Positions 33,249-42,347 of a stretch of DNA of 64,000 nt are shown one piece after another (the stretch's first letter is position 1; each line of letters starts with the position of its first letter). The position numbers were made by a program, and so were the translations under genes. Source of the stretch: MED-G105 sp039819085 (lineage in GTDB: Bacteria; Pseudomonadota; Alphaproteobacteria; Caulobacterales; Parvularculaceae). The notes beneath the pieces were generated by a model. That model was not told the origin of the DNA. It searched no databases and was given only the letters and a program-made list of their open reading frames with translations. Where the stretch lies: the NCBI GenBank assembly GCA_039819085.1, contig JBCBSQ010000010.1:40463-104462 (forward strand). Reading direction: 5' to 3'.

Positions 33249-36200
33249 ATGGGGCGAGATCTACCGGAGATTCTGGGCGTCGCCGTGGCGGCGGCGTTCC
33301 TTGCGGCGCTTGTTTTCGGCGCGGGGGTCGAGACGCCGCAATTTTCCGCGCGGCCTGACGCGCCGAAAAATGACGGCTGGGGTGGCAAGTCGCTGATGTT
33401 CGCGCCGGCGCGGCCGGACCCCATGGGCTTTGAGCGCGGGATCGCGCCGAGCCGCGGCCAGGCCTGGACGGATGCGGCCGCAGCGTATTTCGGCGACGAC
33501 GTCGACGGGCCATTGGTGCGCGCCGCGGCGGAGGGCGAAGCGGCCCCCACTGGCGACGTCGACCGCAAGCCGCGCCTCCGGATTGACACCGACATGCACG
33601 GCGCTGCGATTCTGTCGCTGGACGTCGACGCTGCGGGCCGCTTTGCGGTGACGGGTAGCTACGACAAGACGGCGCGGGTCTGGGCCATTCCACAGAAGGA
33701 AGGCGAGCCGTTCCGCCTGTTGAACGTCCTGCGGCCGCCCATCGGCGATGGAAATGAAGGCCGGATCGACGCGGTCGCCATCTCGCCGGACGGGTCCCTC
33801 ATCGCCATGGGCGGCTGGACGGGTAAAACCGGTCATCCAAAACAAGTCTATCTTTTTGATCGCGTTAGCGGACGAATGGTGGGGCGCCTTGGCGGTTTGC
33901 CGCAGGTCATTGATTCGCTGGCCTTTGCGCCGGACGGCGGCACGCTGGTCGCTGGTCTCGCCGACTCTTTCGGCGTGCGCGCCTGGCGGCGCGACGATGC
34001 GGGTGGCTGGCGCCGTTCGTCGGTCGAAGGGCAAATGGACTTTGGCGGGGATGTCTACGCGCTGGATTTCGCCGACCGCGGCGACGGCGACTGGCGTTTG
34101 GCGGTCGGGTCCTACGACGGCGATGTGCGCCTTTATGATTCTAATTTGGAACTGATCGCGCGTGCGCCTGGAATCGAGTCCGGCGACAGGATCTACCGCG
34201 TGCGGTTTGACCCGTCCGGCGGTCGCCTCGCCGTTACCGCCACAAACCGGCCGGCGATCGCGGTGCTGTCTGGCGAAGATCTCAGTCCGCTTTACCGTCC
34301 GTCGGTGGAGCGCGTTTCTTCGTTTGACAACCTGACGAAAGTCGCCTGGTCAAATGATGGGCGGCAGTTGTTTGCCGCCGGCAACGCGTCAGCATTCTTC
34401 AACGGGTCGGACGACGATGAGCTTTACGTTCGTGTATACGAAGACGGCGGTCGCGAGGTGGTCGGTGATTTCCCTATATCGCAGGACACTGTACAGGGGC
34501 TCTCCGCCTTCGAAGCGAACCGCGTTTTGGTCGCGTCCGCAGACCCGCAGCTTGCAATTCTTAGGCCGCCAGGTGAAGTCGTGGCGCGCGCCGGCGCGGC
34601 GAAAATCGACGTGCGCGGGACGGCCGGAAAACGAGAGAATAATGAACGCGACCTGCGCCTGTCGCCAGATGGGCTCGTTGTCAGCCTGCCATTTTATACC
34701 GAACGCGCGCCGACTTGGCGTTTCGATCTGACATTGCGATCAGTAGAGGCGTTCGATGGCGATGACGCCGCATTGGCGCCGCCGGCGTTAGTCGATGACA
34801 TCACCCAGGTGGAGAATTGGCTTCCGACTGCAGCCGCCTCGGCCACGGTGAATAGCGCGGGAATCGAACTGGCGCCGTTCGAAGAGACCTACGCTCTCGC
34901 CCATGCGCCGATGGACGAGACATTTTTATTGGGGACGAATTTCAATCTACGCCGCGTCGGGCCCGATGGCGAGACGATCTGGGTCGAGCCGGCGCATGGG
35001 GTTGCCTGGCAAGTGAACGTCACGCCGGACGGCCGCTTCGCCGTGGCGGCGTTCGGCGACGGCACGGTGCGCTGGTATGATTATGAGACGGGCGAGGAGC
35101 GCTTGGCGCTTTACGTCGTCAATGAACCGGAGGCGGAAAACCCGCGCTGGGTCGCCTGGACGCCGTCGGGATATTACGACGCCGCTCCGGGGGCGGAGGA
35201 TCTCATCGGCTGGCATGTCAATCAGGCCAAGGATAAAGAGAGCCTGTTCTACCCCGCCAGCCGTTTCCGGGAACTGTTTTACCGGCCCGATATCGTCGAA
35301 ATGGCGCTTGATGATCGCGCTCCATGCATTTCCTGGGTCCCGCTAAGCTGTGACCGGCAACCGGCCTGGGCGAAAAACCGCTTCGGCGTCACGCCGCCGC
35401 AGGTGTATCCGCGGCCCAGCCTGGCGGAGCTGCAAGCGCTCTTCCCGCCGATTGTGACGGTCTACGGTCAGGAGACGCTCCCAAATGGCGACGTCGTTGT
35501 GGAGTACGAGGTCGACAATCCGTTTGACGCGCCGGTGGAGCTCGACGTCTTTGTGGATGGTGAGAAACGATCCGCCTCAGGCGCCCGCAACGTGGCCGGA
35601 TCAGGACGTCAGCGGACCACCATCGCCCGCGGCGCCTGCGCAAGCGACGGCATCATCCTCATTGCCCGGAGCAATGGCCGCGCCTCGCCGGAAGCGCGCG
35701 CCCCGCGCGGCGCGGCGGCCATTGACGGCCAATCGTTTGCGGATCTTTGCGCCGCGGACGCCGCAGCGAAACCGTTCCTGAACGCGCTTCTTGTCGGCGT
35801 CAGCGATTACGAAAACGATGACCTTGATCTATCGTTCGCTGACAATGACGCGCGCGATTTCGGGGCAATCCTCTCTGCGCAAACGTCCCGCGCGTTCGCC
35901 GGCGGCGAAGTCCGCGTCCTCACCGCCAGCGGCGAAGAGCCCGGCGCGGCGAAAGCGACGCGTGCGAACATTCTCGCTGCGTTCGATGATTTCGTAGCCA
36001 CGTCAAAATCGAAACAGCATGTTGTGAACGTCGTCTTCTTTGCCGGGCACGGCGTGCGAGAAGACCTAAAGGGGTACTATCTCCTGCCGTCCGACGCGAA
36101 GCTCAACGATCTCTATAGTTCGGCGATCAGTGTCGATGATCTCACCAAGGCGGTGAGAAACGCGGATGGACTGAAGGTCGTCTTCCTCGACGCCTGCTAT

Positions 36201-36587
36201 TCCGGGTTCGACGAAGAGGGCGACAGCCTCGATCTCTTCGATATTCAGGGCGTCTCAAACATTCTCGGCGGATCGGACGTGCGCGCGGAAGTGTTCGCCT
36301 CCTCCACCGGCGCGCAGCAGTCATTCGAGCACCCCTCCTGGAGCAACGGCGCGTTCACTGAAGCGCTCCTGGAGTTGTTCACCGGGGACGCGTCAGCGCC
36401 CTTGGACGACGAACTCGCGCTGAAACTCCAAAGCGTGCGGGTGAACCGTCGGGTTGAGAATTCGGAGCTTCACGACTGGCTGAAAAACCGGGTGCGGCGG
36501 CTCGCGGCGGAGGAAGAGCTCGGCGCTCAGACGCCCACCTATCAGGCGCTCAATCCGGGCGACGTCATTTTCGCAGAGGTGGATTGA
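33249..36587 (+). CDS. WD40-caspase (C14 orthocaspase) protein, membrane-anchored
   Basis: This 1112-residue protein starts with a single hydrophobic helix (GVAVAAAFLAALVFGAGV). It then has a WD40-like beta-propeller (about residues 115-640; repeats such as AVTGSYDKTARVWAI, AISPDGSLIAMGG, AFAPDGGTLVAG, NVTPDGRFAVAAFGDGTVRWYD). An Ig-like linker follows at about 730-810. The C-terminus is a C14 caspase-like domain (about 845-1100) with FFAGHGV (His934) and LDACYSG (Cys983). This dyad defines active orthocaspases that cleave after Arg or Lys. Active residues are intact. The gene lies between cmk and rpsA. Function is unknown; a role in stress, programmed death or defence is inferred from family studies only. 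Confidence 0.93.
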   Translation: MGRDLPEILGVAVAAAFLAALVFGAGVETPQFSARPDAPKNDGWGGKSLMFAPARPDPMGFERGIAPSRGQAWTDAAAAYFGDDVDGPLVRAAAEGEAAPTGDVDRKPRLRIDTDMHGAAILSLDVDAAGRFAVTGSYDKTARVWAIPQKEGEPFRLLNVLRPPIGDGNEGRIDAVAISPDGSLIAMGGWTGKTGHPKQVYLFDRVSGRMVGRLGGLPQVIDSLAFAPDGGTLVAGLADSFGVRAWRRDDAGGWRRSSVEGQMDFGGDVYALDFADRGDGDWRLAVGSYDGDVRLYDSNLELIARAPGIESGDRIYRVRFDPSGGRLAVTATNRPAIAVLSGEDLSPLYRPSVERVSSFDNLTKVAWSNDGRQLFAAGNASAFFNGSDDDELYVRVYEDGGREVVGDFPISQDTVQGLSAFEANRVLVASADPQLAILRPPGEVVARAGAAKIDVRGTAGKRENNERDLRLSPDGLVVSLPFYTERAPTWRFDLTLRSVEAFDGDDAALAPPALVDDITQVENWLPTAAASATVNSAGIELAPFEETYALAHAPMDETFLLGTNFNLRRVGPDGETIWVEPAHGVAWQVNVTPDGRFAVAAFGDGTVRWYDYETGEERLALYVVNEPEAENPRWVAWTPSGYYDAAPGAEDLIGWHVNQAKDKESLFYPASRFRELFYRPDIVEMALDDRAPCISWVPLSCDRQPAWAKNRFGVTPPQVYPRPSLAELQALFPPIVTVYGQETLPNGDVVVEYEVDNPFDAPVELDVFVDGEKRSASGARNVAGSGRQRTTIARGACASDGIILIARSNGRASPEARAPRGAAAIDGQSFADLCAADAAAKPFLNALLVGVSDYENDDLDLSFADNDARDFGAILSAQTSRAFAGGEVRVLTASGEEPGAAKATRANILAAFDDFVATSKSKQHVVNVVFFAGHGVREDLKGYYLLPSDAKLNDLYSSAISVDDLTKAVRNADGLKVVFLDACYSGFDEEGDSLDLFDIQGVSNILGGSDVRAEVFASSTGAQQSFEHPSWSNGAFTEALLELFTGDASAPLDDELALKLQSVRVNRRVENSELHDWLKNRVRRLAAEEELGAQTPTYQALNPGDVIFAEVD

Positions 36588-37004
36588 CGCGCGCCAGTTT
36601 CCGGCGGGCGAACTCGCCGTGATCGATTCCGGCTTGCGCGCCGCCTCTCGCCCGCCTATATGGCGGCGGCTCCCGAAAACGACGGGAACGGGCGGCGTGA
36701 CTGCGCCGCCGCGGCCGATCTGACCCAACGCGCCTGCGCTGCCGGGTCAAATCCAAAATCGGCCGGCGCGCCTGAGCGATGAATTCCGGCGCTGACGCTG
36801 ATCTATTTCGGCATGATGACTGTCGCGAAATGACTATCGCGAATTAACGTCCGCCGCGAAGGCCGCATCGCGCGGCGCGTCGCGTTTGCGCGCGTTCGTT
36901 AGCAGTCATCTTCGATAGCGGTGATCGTCGCCAGTCCATTAAACCCGAAACCTCTAGCAAGCCGTCCGCGACAGGACGGATGAAACAACCAGGAACCGAC
37001 CAAC
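36588..37004. other. rpsA upstream region
   Basis: The 417 bases carry no gene. A 14-bp tandem direct repeat, ATGACTGTCGCGAA / ATGACTATCGCGAA, sits at 36816-36843. A stem-loop CCGTCC-gcgaca-GGACGG at 36962-36979 ends about 25 bases before the S1 start and could take part in autoregulation. The promoter is likely within 36840-36960. Confidence 0.5.
36816..36843. repeat. Two 14-bp direct repeats upstream of rpsA
   Basis: ATGACTGTCGCGAA and ATGACTATCGCGAA lie head to tail without a gap. They are candidates for operator sites or a short duplication. Confidence 0.65.
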
Positions 37005-38723
37005 TTGTCTGAAGCAACCAACCTCAACCCGAGCATCGACGATTTCGCCGAAATGCTCGAAGCCTCCCTCGTCGACCGCCGCCAGTTTGAAGACACGGTG
37101 GTCAAAGGCGTCGTCACCGCCATCGAAAAGGACATGGCCGTCGTCGACGTCGGCCTGAAAACCGAAGGCCGCGTGCCGCTGAAGGAGTTCTCCCAGCCGG
37201 GTCAGGACGTCTCGCTGAAGGTCGGCGACACGGTCGAGGTCTATGTGGACCGCGTGGAGAACGCGCTCGGCGAAGCGGTCATCAGCCGCGACAAGGCCCG
37301 CCGCGAAGAGGCGTGGGAGCGCCTTGAGCAGCAGTATAATGACGAAGAGCGCGTCGAGGGCGTCATCTTCAACCGGGTGAAAGGCGGCTTTACGGTCGAT
37401 CTTGGCGGCGCCGTGGCGTTCCTGCCGGGCTCTCAGGTGGACATCCGGCCGGTGCGTGACGCCGGACCGCTGATGAACATGCCGCAGCCATTCAAGATCC
37501 TGAAAATGGACCGCCGCCGCGGGAACATCGTCGTGTCGCGCCGATCGATCCTTGAAGAGGACCGCGCGGAACATCGCCAGGAGGTCGTCCGCGAACTGAA
37601 CGAGGGGGATGAGCGCGAAGGCGTCGTCAAGAACATCACCGATTACGGCGCGTTCGTCGAGCTGGCGCCGGGCGTCGACGGGCTGTTGCACGTCACCGAC
37701 ATGTCGTGGAGCCGCGTCAACCACCCGTCAGAGGTTCTCGGCGTCAACGACACCGTCCGTATCAAGATCATCAAGATCAATCCGGAGACCCACCGCATCT
37801 CGCTCGGGATGAAGCAGCTGACCCCGGATCCATGGGAAGGCGTTGCTGCGAAGTATCCGATCGACGCCAAGTTCAAGGGCAAGGTCACGAACATCACCGA
37901 TTACGGCGCGTTCGTCGAGCTGGAGGACGGCATTGAAGGCCTCGTCCACGTCTCGGAGATGAGCTGGGTGAAGAAGAACGTGCACCCGGGCAAGATCGTC
38001 TCCACCTCTCAGGAAGTCGAAGTGATGATCCTTGAGGTGGACGAGAACAAGCGGCGGATTTCGCTTGGCCTCAAGCAGTGCCTCAACAATCCGTGGGAGC
38101 TGTTCGCCGAAGAGCATCCGATCGGCTCCGTCATCGAAGGCGAAGTCAAGAACATCACCGAGTTCGGCCTCTTTGTCGGCCTCACCGAGGACATGGACGG
38201 CATGGTCCATCTCTCGGACCTCGACTGGGACCGCTCCGGCGAAGACGCGATCAAGGACTACAACAAGGGCGACATGGTGAAGGCCAAGGTGCTCGACGTT
38301 GATCCGGACAAGGAACGCATCTCGCTTGGCGTCAAGCAGGTCGGCTCTGATCCGATCGACACGGTCGAGGGCGGCGTGCGCAAGGGCGCTGACGTCACTT
38401 GCACCGTCACGGCGATTGAGTCCGGCGGCATTGAGGTGCAGGTCGGCGGCGAGGGCGGTCCGAAAGCGTTCATCCGCAAGTCGGATCTTTCCAAGGACCG
38501 CAACGAGCAGCGCCCGGATCGGTTCGCTGTCGGCGACAAGGTCGATGCGCGGGTCACCGCTTTCGACAAGACCTCGCGGCGGATCTCGCTGTCCATTAAG
38601 GCGCGCGAAGTGGCCGAGGAGAAAGAAGCCGTCGAACAGTACGGCTCAGCCGACGCCGGCGCTTCGCTTGGCGACATCCTCGGCGCGGCGCTGAAGGATT
38701 CCGAAGACGACGGCAAAGAATAG
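37005..38723 (+). CDS. rpsA: 30S ribosomal protein S1
   Basis: S1 binds mRNA and helps 30S subunits initiate. The 572-residue protein has six S1 domains, with repeated motifs such as VVDVGLKTEGRVPLKEF, GAFVELAPGVDGLLHVTDMSW and GAFVELEDGIEGLVHVSEMSW. Later repeats are more degenerate, as in all S1 proteins. The start is TTG 37005 (SEATNLNPSIDDFAEML) with AGGA 10 bases before; no in-frame ATG is nearby. A hairpin just upstream (36962-36979) may be where S1 feedback acts. A strong terminator follows. Confidence 0.97.
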   Translation: MSEATNLNPSIDDFAEMLEASLVDRRQFEDTVVKGVVTAIEKDMAVVDVGLKTEGRVPLKEFSQPGQDVSLKVGDTVEVYVDRVENALGEAVISRDKARREEAWERLEQQYNDEERVEGVIFNRVKGGFTVDLGGAVAFLPGSQVDIRPVRDAGPLMNMPQPFKILKMDRRRGNIVVSRRSILEEDRAEHRQEVVRELNEGDEREGVVKNITDYGAFVELAPGVDGLLHVTDMSWSRVNHPSEVLGVNDTVRIKIIKINPETHRISLGMKQLTPDPWEGVAAKYPIDAKFKGKVTNITDYGAFVELEDGIEGLVHVSEMSWVKKNVHPGKIVSTSQEVEVMILEVDENKRRISLGLKQCLNNPWELFAEEHPIGSVIEGEVKNITEFGLFVGLTEDMDGMVHLSDLDWDRSGEDAIKDYNKGDMVKAKVLDVDPDKERISLGVKQVGSDPIDTVEGGVRKGADVTCTVTAIESGGIEVQVGGEGGPKAFIRKSDLSKDRNEQRPDRFAVGDKVDARVTAFDKTSRRISLSIKAREVAEEKEAVEQYGSADAGASLGDILGAALKDSEDDGKE

Positions 38724-38749
38724 GCGACATTCCGCTTGATCGAACGAAC

Positions 38750-38779
38750 GCGCGCCGGCTTGCCGGCGCGCTTTTTTTT
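38750..38779 (+). terminator. rpsA terminator
   Basis: The stem GCGCGCCGG / CCGGCGCGC has 9 bp, a 4-base loop and a T8 tract. It lies 26 bases after the rpsA stop. Confidence 0.93.
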
Positions 38780-38824
38780 GCGCGGGCGCGATGATGATGG
38801 ACGTCCGCGGCGGCGATCGACCGC

Positions 38825-38856
38825 GCAAAAAAAAAGCGCCGCCCGGCGGCGACGCT
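38825..38856 (-). terminator. Terminator of the small membrane protein gene
   Basis: Read on the minus strand, a GC hairpin (GCGGCG/CGCCGC, 3-base loop) is followed by a run of nine or more T. It lies just downstream of the gene ending at 38908. Confidence 0.85.
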
Positions 38857-38907
38857 TTCCTCACTCGTCTTTTGGCCGCGACCCGCGCTGCGGCGGACCG
38901 CCACTCG

Positions 38908-39261
38908 TCAGATGAGGTAGCGGTAGATTGAATAGGCCGTCAGCCAGAAGAAGGCGTAGGCGGCGAGCGTCAGGCCGGCCCCATGGGTCGCTTCGCCGAT
39001 GGTGTCGCGCGACGCGAGATTGTGGGCGACGAGACGCGAGCCGATGAAGGCGCCCAGCAAGGGGTAGAACCCGATGGCGAAGAACAAAATGTCCAGCGAC
39101 ATCGTCACCGCCGTGCGGTTCGCGTCGAAGAGGCCGAAGACCGGCAGCATCGAGGCGAGAAACCAGGTCGCAAGGATTGGCGTCGCGACCGTCCACTGCA
39201 CCAGAAGGTTTATTTCGTCTTTCAGGCCGACGGTCCGTCCCTGTACCGCGTATTCTGTCAT
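38908..39261 (-). CDS. Small integral membrane protein, unknown family
   Basis: The 117-residue protein has four hydrophobic segments (about residues 22-43, 48-70, 58-75 merged with the next, and 92-115); I do not recognise a family. It has a short polar N-terminus (MTEYAVQGRTVGLKDE). The C-terminal segment ends FFWLTAYSIYRYLI. Its own terminator follows, so it is probably a single-gene unit between the rpsA operon and the protease gene. The function cannot be inferred. Confidence 0.6.
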   Translation of the reverse strand: MTEYAVQGRTVGLKDEINLLVQWTVATPILATWFLASMLPVFGLFDANRTAVTMSLDILFFAIGFYPLLGAFIGSRLVAHNLASRDTIGEATHGAGLTLAAYAFFWLTAYSIYRYLI

Positions 39262-39736
39262 GGCGTTCGATTTTCCTCTTTTGCCCGCTCGCCTTCGGAT
39301 CTTCCCGCGGGTAACCCTTTCGTCCCGCGGGGTAAGCCTTGCGCGAGTTTCAGTCCGTTGGTCCCGTCGCGAACCGCGATGGCGTCGACATTAGATCTCG
39401 CGAGACTAACTTCCGCGAGCACGCGCCGCCACACCCGAGAACGCTTACTCTCAACTGCGCGATGCGAAGATCGCGGTTTCCAAAACCGGCCGAGCCGCAC
39501 CTGGCGACTCAGCTCTTGAGTGTCCGCCTGCCGTCCGATCAGCCGGAGCCTGGACGACAGGCTCGAGCGCCCGTTGGGGTAAGGTGTCGGGGTCGACAGG
39601 GCGCCGTTCGAATGTCCGTCCGCGACGGGCGTTGCACCATGTGGGCCCGTAGCGACGCGTTACGTCAAGAATGATTGACGTAAAGCTGGATTGTCAAGCT
39701 GTTTTGACGTCGTTGTGACGCTGGCTCCAGATCGGG
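39262..39736. other. Intergenic region with an inverted repeat
   Basis: The 475-base gap lacks a coding frame. It includes GC-rich sequence containing two copies of a CCCGCGGG-TAA pattern (about 39306-39332), and a perfect 9-bp inverted repeat at 39660-39683. Further TGAC/GTCA half-sites occur up to 39720. Confidence 0.5.
39660..39683. promoter_or_regulatory. Perfect 9-bp inverted repeat, operator candidate
   Basis: TTACGTCAA-gaatga-TTGACGTAA is a symmetric site. More GTCA/TGAC half-sites follow (GTCAAgctgttTTGAC at about 39692-39706). There is no T-run, so it looks more like a protein-binding site than a terminator. Confidence 0.55.
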
Positions 39737-42211
39737 TCAAAGGGGATCGCCCAGGCATCCCATCCTGACATCGACGCGCCTGTTTAATGGTTCGCGAACG
39801 CCGTCAGGCGTCGGTTTTGCGGGTTGCGTCTCCCCCACAGCCTCCATGCTGATTTCCGTCAGGTCGACGCCAAGGAACTGCATATAGGCGCGGATGGCGT
39901 TCGCCCGCTTAGCTGACAAGGACAGATTGTACGCCGCCTCGCCGCTTGAATCCGCGTGGCCGATCAACTCAATGCTGGAACGTCCTGCGCGACAGCTCCA
40001 AGGAGCATCCTGATATCGCGCATTCGCTTCCCGAATTAAGTTCAACGCCTCTGGTCCTAGCACGAACTGATTGAAATCGAAGTAGACAGAAAAGACAAAC
40101 GGGTCCGGCTGAAATGGATCGGCGCTCCGACGTTGCTCTACGGCGTCCTGCGCCCCACCATTTACGACCCGCGCATAGACCGCGCCGCCGCGCTCAAAGC
40201 CATAGGCGATCGGCATAAAGATGATCGCAACAACCAGAAAAATCACTGCGCCGATATAATCGAGGGGCCTTTGGTTGATGTCGAATGCGCGCTGAATAAG
40301 GCGGCTCACCGGCCCGAGGCGCAAGAAGCCCCGCGCAAAGGTTGAGTAGACGACGAACCCCCAGACCCAGAATGTCGTGGAGAACGTTGTGAATAAGAAA
40401 CCAAAGCGGAGCCGGTCGGTGATGGTCCACTCGTTAGTCGACTTCACGAAAACGCCGGTGAAGAGATCGACCGTTTCGCGCAAGGCGGTCTGAAAAAAGC
40501 CGAGATAGGTCGACGCGTCGTTGCGGTGATAGGAAGAGGCGTCGGGGTCCGCCCCCTGCAGCGCTTGAATCGTATCGGTGCTGAGGAAGAAGAGCTGGTA
40601 GTTGGAGGGGTACTTATAAACAAGCACCAAGAAGGCGAAGAAGAACAGGAACGAGACCGTCGTTGTCGCCAGAACGTCGAACAAGAGGACGCCGATACTG
40701 TTTAGCCCGAGCCGGCGACCGTAACGCAGGATGTAGCGCGACTCCGTCACCGAGAACCAGTCGAAGACGGCGTTGGTCAACAGGATGGTGCCGAGAACGC
40801 CAAGGATAATCGCTCCTTCGCGCAGCCCGTAATACTCGAAGTAGAAGCGGATCACTTCGAAGATCGGCGCGATGAGGTCAGGGAACAGCAGCACAACCGC
40901 GCCGAACCAGCCGAGGCTGATAAGGATGCTGCGGATGAGGCTCGGCAAGGTGACGAGGCCAAAGCGCTTCTTGAAGCCGTAGACACGCTCAAACTGATTG
41001 AAAAATGGCTCAATGAGCGCGTTGGCGTCGTTGCGTTCCGCCGTCGATAAGAGCCAATCCGCGATGTCTCTACGGCCTTCAGGCGTCATCCGCGCCTGCA
41101 GCGCGCGCAGCAGCATGAAGCTGAACGCGCCAAGAACGAGGACCCGCGCCCACCAGGGGGTCTGATTGGCCATGAACGCGCCAGCCGCCGACAACGCCGG
41201 ACCGAAGCCTTTTACAAAGGCGTCCGCGTTGAAGCTCTCCGACGTCGCGCCGCCGCCGCTCCCCGTGCCCTCAAGGACGGCGTCCGGTGGCGGTTCAAGG
41301 CCAGTCGTCGCCTGCAAAACATCGCTTGCGGCGAGGATAGAGGTGATCCTCTTGGCGGAATTGTATTGGCCGGGGCCAAGCGTATTCGGGCCGCCGTAGT
41401 GGAGCCCCAAGACGCCGCGGCCGAGTTCGGCGAATACCGGCGCGCCCGAGCTGCCCGGCAAGGTGTCGCACGAATGCGCGATCCGGTCGCTCGTGAACGT
41501 GAAACTGCGCGGCACGCGGCAATTCGATCGCGTGACGTGCTTCGGCCGGCCGAGCGGGTGGTGGAAGACCATGAGCGATGCGCCTGGCGTGGGGTCTTCG
41601 GCGAGAATTCGCACGGCGCCAAAGCGATCCGAAGGCCGCCCCTCAACGCGCAGAATGGCGTAGTCGAGGTCCTTGTTCGTCTCCACCGGCGACGGGTCGA
41701 CGACGTAACGCACGACCGTCGTTTCGTCCGCGCCGTCATAGAAACCCATCACCAGGTTGAGGCCGGTGATCGGCCCATACTTTGGGTCGCCAGGGATGCA
41801 ATGGTGGTTCGTTAAGATGAGGTCGGGCGCGATAATGGAGGCGGTGCAGGTCCGCATGCCGTTAAAGCCATGCAGAATGTCGAGCCGGCCGACAGGGGCG
41901 CTGAGGCGCCGTAAATCGGAACCAGGTCCATAGTCGGCCAGCGGCTCAAACCGCGCCCTATCTCCAAGCACCGCTTCGAGCCGCTCAAGGTCTTCGGTGC
42001 TTTGATTGAATTCGAGATTGTTCTTGCCGAACTGCTCAGCCGAAAACAGGAACTCCTGCAGCGCCGCATCAGCCCCATCAGAGGCCAGCGCTCGGGCGCA
42101 CAGCGCAATCCAGAGCATTGCCGCAAACACTTGGCGGAGCGCAAAACCACGTGGCGCGATTGCGCGAACCCCGCGACTGCGCAACGCGCGCTTTTCAATG
42201 CTTGGTGGCAT
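39737..42211 (-). CDS. Exported trypsin-like protease with transmembrane segments and C-terminal OmpA-like domain
   Basis: The 824-residue protein has a signal peptide (about residues 20-45). A trypsin-like domain follows with the triad His137 (LTNHHCI), Asp183 (LDYAIL) and Ser255 (LPGSSGAPVF). It then has about six membrane helices (residues 340-640; WWARVLVLGAFSFMLLRALQ, LISLGWFGAVVLLFPDLIAPI, VSFLFFFAFLVLVYKY). A C-terminal OmpA domain binds peptidoglycan (SVYFDFNQFVLGPEALNLI, IELIGHADSSGEAAYNLSLSAKRANAI). This architecture suggests an inner-membrane protease tethered to the cell wall. ATG 42211 follows GAGGTGGGG. The target is unknown; the WD40-caspase 3 kb away is a possible partner. Confidence 0.87.
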   Translation of the reverse strand: MPPSIEKRALRSRGVRAIAPRGFALRQVFAAMLWIALCARALASDGADAALQEFLFSAEQFGKNNLEFNQSTEDLERLEAVLGDRARFEPLADYGPGSDLRRLSAPVGRLDILHGFNGMRTCTASIIAPDLILTNHHCIPGDPKYGPITGLNLVMGFYDGADETTVVRYVVDPSPVETNKDLDYAILRVEGRPSDRFGAVRILAEDPTPGASLMVFHHPLGRPKHVTRSNCRVPRSFTFTSDRIAHSCDTLPGSSGAPVFAELGRGVLGLHYGGPNTLGPGQYNSAKRITSILAASDVLQATTGLEPPPDAVLEGTGSGGGATSESFNADAFVKGFGPALSAAGAFMANQTPWWARVLVLGAFSFMLLRALQARMTPEGRRDIADWLLSTAERNDANALIEPFFNQFERVYGFKKRFGLVTLPSLIRSILISLGWFGAVVLLFPDLIAPIFEVIRFYFEYYGLREGAIILGVLGTILLTNAVFDWFSVTESRYILRYGRRLGLNSIGVLLFDVLATTTVSFLFFFAFLVLVYKYPSNYQLFFLSTDTIQALQGADPDASSYHRNDASTYLGFFQTALRETVDLFTGVFVKSTNEWTITDRLRFGFLFTTFSTTFWVWGFVVYSTFARGFLRLGPVSRLIQRAFDINQRPLDYIGAVIFLVVAIIFMPIAYGFERGGAVYARVVNGGAQDAVEQRRSADPFQPDPFVFSVYFDFNQFVLGPEALNLIREANARYQDAPWSCRAGRSSIELIGHADSSGEAAYNLSLSAKRANAIRAYMQFLGVDLTEISMEAVGETQPAKPTPDGVREPLNRRVDVRMGCLGDPL

Positions 42212-42347
42212 CCCCACCTCACCCCCCAATCAAGCCTTTTGACGTTAAGGCCAAGGCCTAGACAATGCAAAGTCGGGCGAGGTTTGGCGCGGGCCTTGGG
42301 CATCGGCTCGGCTTAGAGCCGTCGCTGAACCTTAAAAGGAGTCGAAT

